A stretch of 7,190 nucleotides of DNA from assembly GCA_029939635.1 (NCBI GenBank), contig JAOZSN010000144.1:1-7190 (forward strand), given 5' to 3'. The notes below the pieces were generated by a model. That model saw only the letters and a program-made list of their open reading frames with translations. It was not told where the DNA came from and did no database searches. The first letter of the stretch is position 1, and the number at the start of each line of letters is the position of its first letter. The stretch is from Deltaproteobacteria bacterium. GTDB taxonomy: Bacteria > Desulfobacterota > Desulfobulbia > Desulfobulbales > SURF-16. Positions 1 to 6,196 of the stretch are shown piece after piece. The translations under genes and the position numbers were made by a program.

Positions 1-26
1 CAATATGTTACCCCCCCGCCGGGCTG

Positions 27-269
27 GTGGAACCCAAAGTGTCGAAAATTCTAGTCGCCAAAAATGAATTATCCTCGTTCATGCAGGCAAAAAGGCATAC
101 AGAACCGGTCAAATACGTTGTCAACGAGCAGAAAAGCAGGGTGGTTCATGTTGAGCAATGCTCATTCCTTGGATTCACCCTTTGGCGAAGTGCCATTCGG
201 TGGACTGGTAAGGCGTTTCAGAAATTTATGAGAAGCTTCCGGGAACTTACCGGCAGGAGTTGGCGAGTA
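27..269 (+). pseudogene. Group II intron reverse transcriptase/maturase remnant
   Basis: This is a decayed internal piece of a group II intron-encoded reverse transcriptase. The clear match is at 108-269, which reads VVNEQKS, then CSFLGFTLWRSAIRW, then KAFQKFMRSFRELTGRSW. In the family this is the segment after the YADD box, leading toward the maturase region (pattern VNxxKS...FLGF...IRW..KAF..F...RELTGRSWGVSM). There is no start domain, no intact YADD box and no maturase C-terminus. Upstream, frame 3 reads LVAKN near 51-65, where YADD would be expected. A different frame (about 71-107) reads IILVHAGKKAYRTGQ, which resembles the segment that normally follows YADD, so a frameshift and a small deletion are likely. 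Homology stops at about 269, only a few bases before the stop codon of the opposing DUF445 gene. It cannot be a functional enzyme. The identification is by eye from family motifs; the 3' part is firm and the part before 108 is tentative. Confidence 0.72.
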
Positions 270-275
270 ATGTTT

Positions 276-1859
276 CTACAATCCCAATACCAGCAAGTTC
301 AACAGCCCAATCATAAAACCCAACAGGGCACCAAACAAATTAATATATTTAAACTGTTCCTCCATGATGGACATGAGTAATCTTTCCAATCTCATGAGGT
401 CGAGGCCGTCCACTTTGCGGGTTACCAGTTCTTTGATGTTAAGGCTGTCCACCAGGCCAGGGACCTCGCGGACGAGCAGGGCGCTGATCTGTTCGCGGCC
501 ATAGTCGCCAATAGAGTTTTGCACCTCGCGGGGCAACAGGTCGCGTAGGCGACCAATGGGGTGATTAATGAGTTTTGTTTCCACATGGTCAACAATAAGC
601 TGATCCAGCATTTTTTTGATGCGGTTAGAGCGCATGGTGGCCAGTACCTTATCGGCCAGGAGGTCTTTGCCATCGTGCAGGCTTTCTTCTCCCACTACCT
701 CAGTGAGGATTTCGTGCAGGGAACGCTCCTGTTGGGAGTTTATGGCCTCTTTTAACAGGTCGGTGAGGTGGCTGGCGGTATTGGGGTGCTGCATGAAAAT
801 CACCACCTGACTGATGATATCTCCCTTGAGACGCGCTAATTGCTCTTGATCCATCCCTGCCAGGATCTCTTTAAAGGGTGTGTGTAAAAAGCTACGTGTC
901 TTATCACTGATAATGGATGCCACCCGAAGTTGGATGGTATCATTGGCCAGCCAGTGGCTTATTTCATCCCCTTTTTCCGTTAAGAAGCCGGTGACTTTGT
1001 CCTTGATCAACTCTGGCGAAATGAAACCACTGACCATGGAGGCTAGTGGGCCGAGGCCTGCGGTGAAATCTGCCACTGCCTTGCAGATGGCTGCAACGAT
1101 ATTTTCCTGTAATGCTGGTTCTTTGATCAGTCCAGCTAGTTTATCAAGGATGGCCGGCGCCTCTTGTTCCAGACGGCTGCAGATGGATTCCATCACATCC
1201 TCTGGTATCAGGTCAGCAGGTGATTTTCCCTCCTCAACAATATCTGCCATTTTGTCCTGTAGCATCTCACGCAACCAGCCTTCGAGCTTAGGGTTGGAGA
1301 GAAGATCGGACGCACTTTTTTCCACAAAATTATAGAAATGAGTAAGACCCTCTTCTGGCAGGGCGTCGGTGAGGGGAGCTTGCAGAAATTCATCCACCTT
1401 ATCGCTTAATGTTGTGCGTAGGGTGGTGTCGAAGTCGTTACTTTCCAGGTATTGGTGCATCTGGTCAATAAAACGCCAGCGTAGCACCTTTATTGTGGCC
1501 AGGAAATAGGAGTTAAAGCGTTTGGGGATGATGTCAATGAGGGGACCGAGGTCCTTACTGAGAATACCATCAAGGCGACTGTTAATAAGGGTGCTTAACT
1601 CACCCTGGAATGATGCACTGTCAATGGCACGGCCAATATCACCGGAGGTAAGCAGGTGATCACCCACCATCTCGCCCATATTGCGGGCCAGTTCATGGCG
1701 TTTGGATGGAATGACACCAGGGGTCATGGGGACACGCATGCCTAAGACGCGCCAGGCCTTTAAGGGCCGAAAGAGCATTTTGATGGCCACGTAGTTGGTC
1801 ATGTAGCCGATAAAGGCACCAAGGACAGGGGGGGCAAGGTAGGTGAGGGGAAGGGGCAT
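276..1859 (-). CDS. DUF445 family membrane-anchored protein
   Basis: This 527-residue protein belongs to the DUF445 (YheB-like) family, whose biochemical role is unknown. The family signature is at the N-terminus: a hydrophobic segment with GAFIGYMTNYVAIKMLFRP (about residues 14-32), then TPGVIPSKRHELARNMGEM (about 46-64). The middle is long, helical and charged, with no catalytic motif I recognise. The C-terminus is a second membrane segment (about 505-527). Both ends are therefore probably membrane-anchored, with the bulk of the protein on one side. The ATG at 1859 is chosen because the N-terminal motif follows immediately. The upstream message is A-rich and has no visible Shine-Dalgarno sequence. 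It lies 32 bases after the methyltransferase remnant and downstream of the TyrA fusion on the same strand, so it may be read from the same transcript. A reverse transcriptase remnant on the other strand lies just past its stop. Length and both ends look complete. Family assignment is confident; function is not. Confidence 0.9.
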   Translation of the reverse strand: MPLPLTYLAPPVLGAFIGYMTNYVAIKMLFRPLKAWRVLGMRVPMTPGVIPSKRHELARNMGEMVGDHLLTSGDIGRAIDSASFQGELSTLINSRLDGILSKDLGPLIDIIPKRFNSYFLATIKVLRWRFIDQMHQYLESNDFDTTLRTTLSDKVDEFLQAPLTDALPEEGLTHFYNFVEKSASDLLSNPKLEGWLREMLQDKMADIVEEGKSPADLIPEDVMESICSRLEQEAPAILDKLAGLIKEPALQENIVAAICKAVADFTAGLGPLASMVSGFISPELIKDKVTGFLTEKGDEISHWLANDTIQLRVASIISDKTRSFLHTPFKEILAGMDQEQLARLKGDIISQVVIFMQHPNTASHLTDLLKEAINSQQERSLHEILTEVVGEESLHDGKDLLADKVLATMRSNRIKKMLDQLIVDHVETKLINHPIGRLRDLLPREVQNSIGDYGREQISALLVREVPGLVDSLNIKELVTRKVDGLDLMRLERLLMSIMEEQFKYINLFGALLGFMIGLLNLLVLGL

Positions 1860-1891
1860 TTTTTTAGTTTGTCAGGTTGAGTGGGTAGGAG

Positions 1892-2044
1892 TTAATAAAA
1901 ACGAACCGTAGGATATCGATCAAGGAATGTTGAATGTCGAAGGGTGGAAGGTATCTTAATTAGGTAAAGTACATTTTGGTCTGGTCGGTGGATCTCCCAG
2001 GGCGTGTTGTTGGTTTGGTAGCGTTCTTCAAAATAATCAGACAT
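1892..2044 (-). pseudogene. Truncated SAM-dependent methyltransferase (N-terminal remnant)
   Basis: An ATG at 2044 opens a 50-codon reading frame ending at TAA (1892-1894). Residues 5-22 read FEERYQTNNTPWEIHRPD. This is the characteristic start of small class I SAM-dependent methyltransferases of the TPMT/type 11 kind (F..RYq.g.TPWe.grPd..L). In such proteins the next part should be the glycine-rich SAM-binding loop (LELGCGTG-like), and about 150 further residues. None of that is present. After about residue 29 the sequence becomes unrecognisable, and from residue 31 (base 1952) it is encoded by a 7-base-period repeat. The start is only 3 bases past the TGA of the upstream TyrA fusion, in the spacing of a translationally coupled operon gene, and no strong ribosome binding site is seen. 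It is probably a truncated, inactive gene. A tiny expressed peptide cannot be excluded. Confidence 0.68.
1911..1952. repeat. Degenerate 7-base-period tandem repeat
   Basis: Six consecutive 7-base units can be laid out here, each beginning with G on the plus strand. The best pair is GAATGTT (1925-1931) and GAATGTC (1932-1938). Flanking units are more diverged (GGATATC, GATCAAG, GAAGGGT, GGAAGGT). The array begins, on the minus strand, where recognisable methyltransferase homology ends. The style (GAATGTY, AAGGAATGT) resembles dispersed intergenic low-complexity repeats I recall from environmental bacterial genomes. That recollection cannot be checked here. Confidence 0.5.
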
Positions 2045-2047
2045 TTG

Positions 2048-3724
2048 TCACTTCATCAGTTTGCCCAACGTCTCATCCACAGCCAGGGATTGCTTCATGG
2101 AAGCGGCAAGGAATTCAGGGGTGAGAAAGGTGCTGCTCTGGTCAATGAGCTCACATAAATCCACAATCTTTTCATTTTCTGCCATGTCTGTAATTTTCAG
2201 CATATTTTCAGCAAAGCTGCGGACAATTTTACGCCCTTCACCCTTGGTGGACATGATTTCGGCATAGGTTCTGGCATTTTGATTATGCACCCGTGCCATG
2301 GCCAGGATGGAGTAAAGGGAGGTGAGGGTGGCATGGCTGGGGATATCATCCATCTGGATATCATTGTCGGCCAGGGCCAGGGCCAATGCCACCGAGATGG
2401 TGGTGGGCAGCTTTTGGCCAACCCCCATGAGTAAGTCATGCTTTTGCGGAGAATCGTGGTAGATGGCTGCACCATGCTTGTAGAGAAAAGATTCAAATTC
2501 GCTGCATAATTTACCACTGCGGCCGGTACGTACCACCGAAGCATTTTTGTCTTTCATGGTGGCGGCAGCTGGGCCCCAGAGATTATGGACCAGCATTAAT
2601 TCAACCCCTTGGCTGGTATGGTTCATGGCGGTGTCCAGGGTGTTTTCCGCCTCGCCAGCCAGCAGGATAAGGGCCTGGCCGTCTTGGAGGAGATGACCAT
2701 ATTGTTCAATGGTGGCGGCAGTATAGCTTATGGGCACACAGATGCAGACCACATCCACCAGGGGGATCATCTCCTCAGGGCGCAGGGTGCTTGATCGGCC
2801 GCTGAGCATGGTCTCATAGCCCTCATGCTCAAGTTTTTTGGCGAACCAGACTGACATGGAGCCAGTACCGATAAAGCCAAAGGTTTTGATACGTTTGACC
2901 CGCATATCCACCCGGGGAAAGCTGCCAAGAACCTTGATGGAATCAGCTTCCTGGATTACCTGGTTTCCTATGGCTGAGAGGGTTTCCTTAATGATCTGGT
3001 CATCACAGTGGCCCTCTGCCTCGATAAATATCTGTAACTCCTGGGTGCGGGCATCGGTCTCGGCCCGCATATCAAGGATATTAATGCCGCGTTTGGTGAA
3101 TTCCCCCAAGGTATCAAAGAGCATGCCCACCCGATCTTTGAGGGGTTCAGTGATGATTGAAGTGGCATCGTAGCCCGATCTTTTGGCTGGTTCATGGCTG
3201 ATGACGGCGTAGCGTGTTTTATTATGGGGAGCTACCTCACGTTCGCGCAGGGCTAACTTGTTTTCCTGCAGCAGCCCTTCTGCCTCAATAATGCCGTGAT
3301 CGGTGCGTTTAGCAGCAATAACCTCAGTTATTGCCTGGTCCAGATCTGTGACAGTGAGCAGGGCGGCATGCGGGTAATGCTGGGTGAGGTATTCCTCGCT
3401 CTGGCGCATTACCTGGCTGGTGCCCATCATAATTCGTAAAGCTGAGGTGGTATCCAGTGAGCCCAAGGAAAGATTGATGGGCTGGACAATATTATCGCAC
3501 CAATAACTTTTCTTCATTCTCTCCATGATCTGAAAAGAACGGAGTACACCGCCCATATGGGTATTATAGACGGGCAGAATCATTATATCTGCCTCACCAG
3601 CCAGGAAGGCCTGTTCCAGGGCACCGTGGTGAGGGTAGGTTAAGATGTCTGCGTCAGGGTTATAGCTGTGGGCGGCCTGCCAGGTATTGGAACCTTTGGG
3701 GCCTATGATGGCAATGATGGTCAT
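2048..3724 (-). CDS. tyrA: Prephenate dehydrogenase with N-terminal PDT-like and ACT domains
   Basis: This is a 558-residue, three-part protein of aromatic amino acid synthesis, presumably cytosolic. Residues 1 to about 178 resemble prephenate dehydratase: GPKGSNTWQAA at 8-18, PVYNTHMGG at 51-59, and NKTRYAVIS at 168-176. Residues of about 188-265 look like an ACT domain (GMLFDTLGEFTKRGINILDMR). Residues from about 280 form a TyrA-type dehydrogenase, with the NAD(P)-binding GFIGTGSM at 283-290, VCICVPI at 326-332, VHNLWGP at 379-385 (equivalent to HPMFGP of E. coli TyrA, which holds the catalytic His) and a KHDLLMGVGQ segment at 428-437. The dehydrogenase part should oxidatively decarboxylate prephenate (or arogenate) toward tyrosine. 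The dehydratase half looks catalytically degraded: the usual P-[IV]-E-N-S has Y in place of E, and the expected SHPQ appears as GTSQ (101-104). ESRP is also missing from the ACT part. The front half may therefore be regulatory. The ATG at 3724 directly precedes the GPxGS motif; no Shine-Dalgarno sequence is visible. Confidence 0.85.
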   Translation of the reverse strand: MTIIAIIGPKGSNTWQAAHSYNPDADILTYPHHGALEQAFLAGEADIMILPVYNTHMGGVLRSFQIMERMKKSYWCDNIVQPINLSLGSLDTTSALRIMMGTSQVMRQSEEYLTQHYPHAALLTVTDLDQAITEVIAAKRTDHGIIEAEGLLQENKLALREREVAPHNKTRYAVISHEPAKRSGYDATSIITEPLKDRVGMLFDTLGEFTKRGINILDMRAETDARTQELQIFIEAEGHCDDQIIKETLSAIGNQVIQEADSIKVLGSFPRVDMRVKRIKTFGFIGTGSMSVWFAKKLEHEGYETMLSGRSSTLRPEEMIPLVDVVCICVPISYTAATIEQYGHLLQDGQALILLAGEAENTLDTAMNHTSQGVELMLVHNLWGPAAATMKDKNASVVRTGRSGKLCSEFESFLYKHGAAIYHDSPQKHDLLMGVGQKLPTTISVALALALADNDIQMDDIPSHATLTSLYSILAMARVHNQNARTYAEIMSTKGEGRKIVRSFAENMLKITDMAENEKIVDLCELIDQSSTFLTPEFLAASMKQSLAVDETLGKLMK

Positions 3725-3733
3725 AGTAAAAGC

Positions 3734-3761
3734 GGTTTACGGTTAACAGTTAACGGTTAAC
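3734..3761. repeat. Four-unit GGTTAAC heptamer repeat
   Basis: Four contiguous 7-base units: a variant GGTTTAC (3734-3740), GGTTAAC (3741-3747), AGTTAAC (3748-3754) and GGTTAAC (3755-3761). Three units contain the palindrome GTTAAC. The array starts 10 bases upstream of the TyrA-fusion start codon and lies inside its predicted 5' leader. It could be a dispersed repeat or binding site, or could affect translation by folding. Confidence 0.75.
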
Positions 3762-3779
3762 GGCGGGTTTGCTGCCGTT
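3759..3779. other. Small inverted repeat beside the heptamer array
   Basis: AACGGC (3759-3764) and GCCGTT (3774-3779) are perfect inverted repeats around a 9-base loop. In the minus-strand transcript the hairpin would form near the 5' end of the TyrA-fusion leader. It lacks a U-run on either side and so is not a convincing terminator. Confidence 0.4.
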
Positions 3780-3794
3780 GGCTGATCTTTTGCA

Positions 3795-3823
3795 AAAATA
3801 GTGTGTTCCGAGGGTATGGTCAA
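3795..3823 (-). promoter_or_regulatory. Predicted sigma70-type promoter for the tyrA-DUF445 transcript
   Basis: On the minus strand there is TTGACC (3823-3818), a 17-base spacer, and TATTTT (3800-3795). These match the -35 consensus at five of six positions and the -10 at four or five, with ideal spacing. Transcription would begin near 3788 and give a leader of about 64 bases holding the small inverted repeat and the heptamer array. I see no Phe- or Tyr-rich leader peptide, so classical attenuation is not supported. Confidence 0.55.
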
Positions 3824-3852
3824 CATATTCTTATTGTTACCTGTTTCCATCA

Positions 3853-3896
3853 TATAATAAATAGTTCTTCGTTCTGCGGAATTGTTTTGCTATGAT
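3853..3896 (+). promoter_or_regulatory. Candidate promoter elements for sucrose-phosphate synthase
   Basis: Two -10-like elements face the sucrose-phosphate synthase gene. A perfect TATAAT lies at 3853-3858, but its upstream -35 is poor (TTATTG at 3831-3836, 16-base spacer). An extended -10, TG-C-TATGAT, lies at 3888-3896 with no clear -35. Starts would fall near 3865 or 3903. The second would leave a leader of roughly 70 bases before the preferred start codon at 3974. Either or both may be used. Confidence 0.35.
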
Positions 3897-3973
3897 ATTG
3901 GCCATGATTGAAAAATAATATGTTTTCTAGCCCCTTTCTTGTTTTTTCTCCTTTGCCCTTCCCTCCTTATTTT

Positions 3974-6154
3974 ATGAAACAAAAAGGATTGTACCTGCAG
4001 CTTTTCAGTATCCATGGCCTGATCCGTGGTGAGAACCCGGAGCTTGGTCGCGACGCTGATACCGGTGGTCAGGTGAAATATGTTTTGGAGCTTGCCCGCA
4101 CCTTAGCCATGCGCGAGGATGTGGAGCGGGTTGATCTTGTCACCCGCCTTATTATTGATGATGAGGTGGGGCCCGACTATGCCCAGCTCATTGAGCCTAT
4201 CTCTGACAAGGCACGTATAGTTCGTATTGGCTGTGGTGGGCATGAATATATGCGTAAGGAACTGCTCTGGCCTCATCTTGAGGAGTTTGTTGATAATTGC
4301 ATGCGCTATATCCAGGCCAAGAATCGCTTTCCTGACCTTATTCACGGTCATTATGCCGATGGTGGTTATGTGGCTATGGAATTAGCTGCTGCCTTTGACG
4401 TACCCTTTGTTTTTACCGGGCACTCCATGGGCCGCAATAAGTTGGCCAAGTTATTGGCCGACGGCATGACTGAGGAGGAGATTAACAGCCACTATCACAT
4501 GGATACACGTATTCAGGTGGAAGAGGAGATTATCAAGCGATCCGGCCAGATTGTCACCTCCACCCAGCAGGAGATTGATAAGCAATATGGTCTGTATAAC
4601 AACGTTGACCTGGGCAACTATATGGTCATTCCGCCCGGCATTGATATGGAGACATTCTATCCATATTACGATGCCAAGCTTGATGCCGACCTGCTCAGTG
4701 AAGAGGTGAAGCAGACGAGGGTAACCCTGCTCCATGAGCTGCATCGGTTTTGGGCCCATCCTGAAAAGCCGTTCATTCTGGTGTTATGTCGGCCTGATCA
4801 TCGTAAGAATATTCGCGGTATTATCGAGGCTTATGGTCTTGATAAGGAGCTGCGGGCCTTGGCCAACCTGGCCGTGTTTGCCGGTATCCGCAGCAATATT
4901 GCCGTCATGGAGGAGAACGAACAGGCAGTGCTCACTGACATGCTGCTGCAGATGGATCGCTATGATCTCTATGGCAAGATGGCCATTCCCAAAAAACATG
5001 ATTTCGCCACCGAGGTGCCAGAGCTTTATCGCCTCTGTGCAGATAACCGTGGTGTCTTTGTCAATCCTGCCCTGGTGGAGCCGTTTGGCCTTACCCTTAT
5101 CGAGGCCTCGGCCTGTGGATTGCCCATTGTGGCTACCAATGACGGTGGGCCAGTGGATATTATTGCCAACTGTAAAAATGGTATTTTAGTGGACCCCACC
5201 CAGTCTGTTGAGATTGCTCAGGCCATCAAGAATATTATTGTTGACCCAGCCAAGTGGGAATCTTTTTCCAATAACGGCATTAATGGTGTGTTGAGCCATT
5301 ATTCATGGCAGTCCCATTGTGATACTGCCATGAATCAGTATTCTCAGGTGTTTGCGGCTCTGGATGTGGGAGTTGAAGAAGAGTTGGCCACCACGAGGGG
5401 GAAACGGCCCTCCTATGGTCGACGTTTGCTGGGTGTGGAGCGCTTATTGATCTCTGATATTGATAATACCCTTATTGGTCACGATCAAAGTTTAGAGGAA
5501 TTATTGGATCTTTTGGCTCAGAAAGAGCACGAACTTGCCTGGGGCGTGGCCACTGGTCGGAGTTTGGGTCTGACCATGGATGCCATGACGGAGCATCATA
5601 TTCCCATCCCAGATATCTTGATCTGTTCGGTTGGTACTGAGATTTATTATGGGCCGGATCTGCGTTTTGACAAGGGCTGGCAGCGTCATATTTTCAAAGA
5701 TTGGGAGCCGGAGCATATTAAGATGGCCCTGTGGGATCTTGAATTTCTCCATTTCCAGGAGGCAGAGGGACAGCGCAATTTTAAGATCAGCTATTATATG
5801 GAGGATGAGTATGACAATTTGGCCCAGGTCTATTTAGCTCTGGAGGAGGCGGAACTCCATTGCCGGGTTATCTATTCCCATAGCCAATTCCTCGATATTC
5901 TCCCCTACCGCGCTTCAAAAGGTAAGGCCATTGACTATATTATTAACAAATTTTCATTCCCACCGCGGCATGTCATGGTGGCTGGTGATTCCGGCAATGA
6001 TGAGGATATGCTTTCCGGTCAGGCCCGTGGGTTGGTGGTGGGCAATTATGCCGAAGAGTTGGAAAAATTGCAAAAAGAGCCCCGTGTTTTTTTTAGTGCT
6101 GACAATTATGCCGCAGGTATCATTGATGGTCTGAATCATTATGGATTGGTGTGA
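3974..6154 (+). CDS. Sucrose-phosphate synthase with C-terminal HAD phosphatase domain
   Basis: This 726-residue protein (from the preferred start) is a GT4-family, GT-B-fold sucrose-phosphate synthase. It should join UDP-glucose and fructose-6-phosphate to make sucrose-6-phosphate. The synthase part holds HGLIRGENPELGRDADTGGQ (14-33), HGHYADGG, FTGHSMGRNKLAKLL, IPPGID, the donor-site RPDHRKN (273-279), and the E-x7-E motif EPFGLTLIE (E369 to E377) followed by GGPVDI. All are close to plant and cyanobacterial enzymes. The C-terminal part, from about residue 490, is a HAD type IIB sucrose-phosphatase-like domain with DIDNT (D495, D497), ATGRS, SVGTEIYYG and GDSGNDEDM (671-679). Its catalytic aspartates look intact, so the enzyme may also dephosphorylate to sucrose, unlike the degenerate domain known in some homologues. 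The ATG at 3974 is chosen because family proteins begin near the residues that follow. In-frame TTG 3908 and ATG 3920 would add 22 or 18 hydrophobic, proline-rich residues. No start has a Shine-Dalgarno sequence. Confidence 0.88.
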   Translation: MKQKGLYLQLFSIHGLIRGENPELGRDADTGGQVKYVLELARTLAMREDVERVDLVTRLIIDDEVGPDYAQLIEPISDKARIVRIGCGGHEYMRKELLWPHLEEFVDNCMRYIQAKNRFPDLIHGHYADGGYVAMELAAAFDVPFVFTGHSMGRNKLAKLLADGMTEEEINSHYHMDTRIQVEEEIIKRSGQIVTSTQQEIDKQYGLYNNVDLGNYMVIPPGIDMETFYPYYDAKLDADLLSEEVKQTRVTLLHELHRFWAHPEKPFILVLCRPDHRKNIRGIIEAYGLDKELRALANLAVFAGIRSNIAVMEENEQAVLTDMLLQMDRYDLYGKMAIPKKHDFATEVPELYRLCADNRGVFVNPALVEPFGLTLIEASACGLPIVATNDGGPVDIIANCKNGILVDPTQSVEIAQAIKNIIVDPAKWESFSNNGINGVLSHYSWQSHCDTAMNQYSQVFAALDVGVEEELATTRGKRPSYGRRLLGVERLLISDIDNTLIGHDQSLEELLDLLAQKEHELAWGVATGRSLGLTMDAMTEHHIPIPDILICSVGTEIYYGPDLRFDKGWQRHIFKDWEPEHIKMALWDLEFLHFQEAEGQRNFKISYYMEDEYDNLAQVYLALEEAELHCRVIYSHSQFLDILPYRASKGKAIDYIINKFSFPPRHVMVAGDSGNDEDMLSGQARGLVVGNYAEELEKLQKEPRVFFSADNYAAGIIDGLNHYGLV

Positions 6155-6186
6155 AGTAGTCACAACCCGTAAACCTCAATCTACAT

Positions 6187-6190
6187 AGGA
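6187..6190 (+). promoter_or_regulatory. cheV ribosome binding site
   Basis: AGGA six bases before the ATG at 6197 gives a normal Shine-Dalgarno spacing and supports that start. It is the only convincing ribosome binding site among the intact genes in this window. Confidence 0.6.
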
Positions 6191-6196
6191 ATTCCC

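Noticed and set aside
11..26. C-rich run at the left edge as intron RNA structure
   Set aside because: A seven-C run and GC-rich bases alone do not identify a group II intron domain, and no domain V hairpin can be recognised.
270..380. Continuation of the reverse transcriptase frame past 269
   Set aside because: From 270 on the frame reads antisense through the DUF445 C-terminus and no longer resembles a maturase; the open frame is chance.
880..1335. Plus-strand frame of 151 codons opposite the DUF445 gene
   Set aside because: It lies wholly antisense to a gene with clear family motifs, and its product is serine-rich and unlike any family I know. It is a shadow frame.
3734..3761. CRISPR array
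   Set aside because: Units are 7 bases and directly adjacent, with no spacers, so this is a simple tandem repeat.
3759..3783. Rho-independent terminator between the divergent genes
   Set aside because: The stem is short (6 pairs), the loop is long and no T-run follows on either strand; it lies upstream of both genes rather than downstream.
4734..5189. 151-codon plus-strand frame inside the sucrose-phosphate synthase gene
   Set aside because: It is out of frame with conserved glycosyltransferase motifs, including the E-x7-E site, and has Cys/Trp/Arg-rich nonsense composition.
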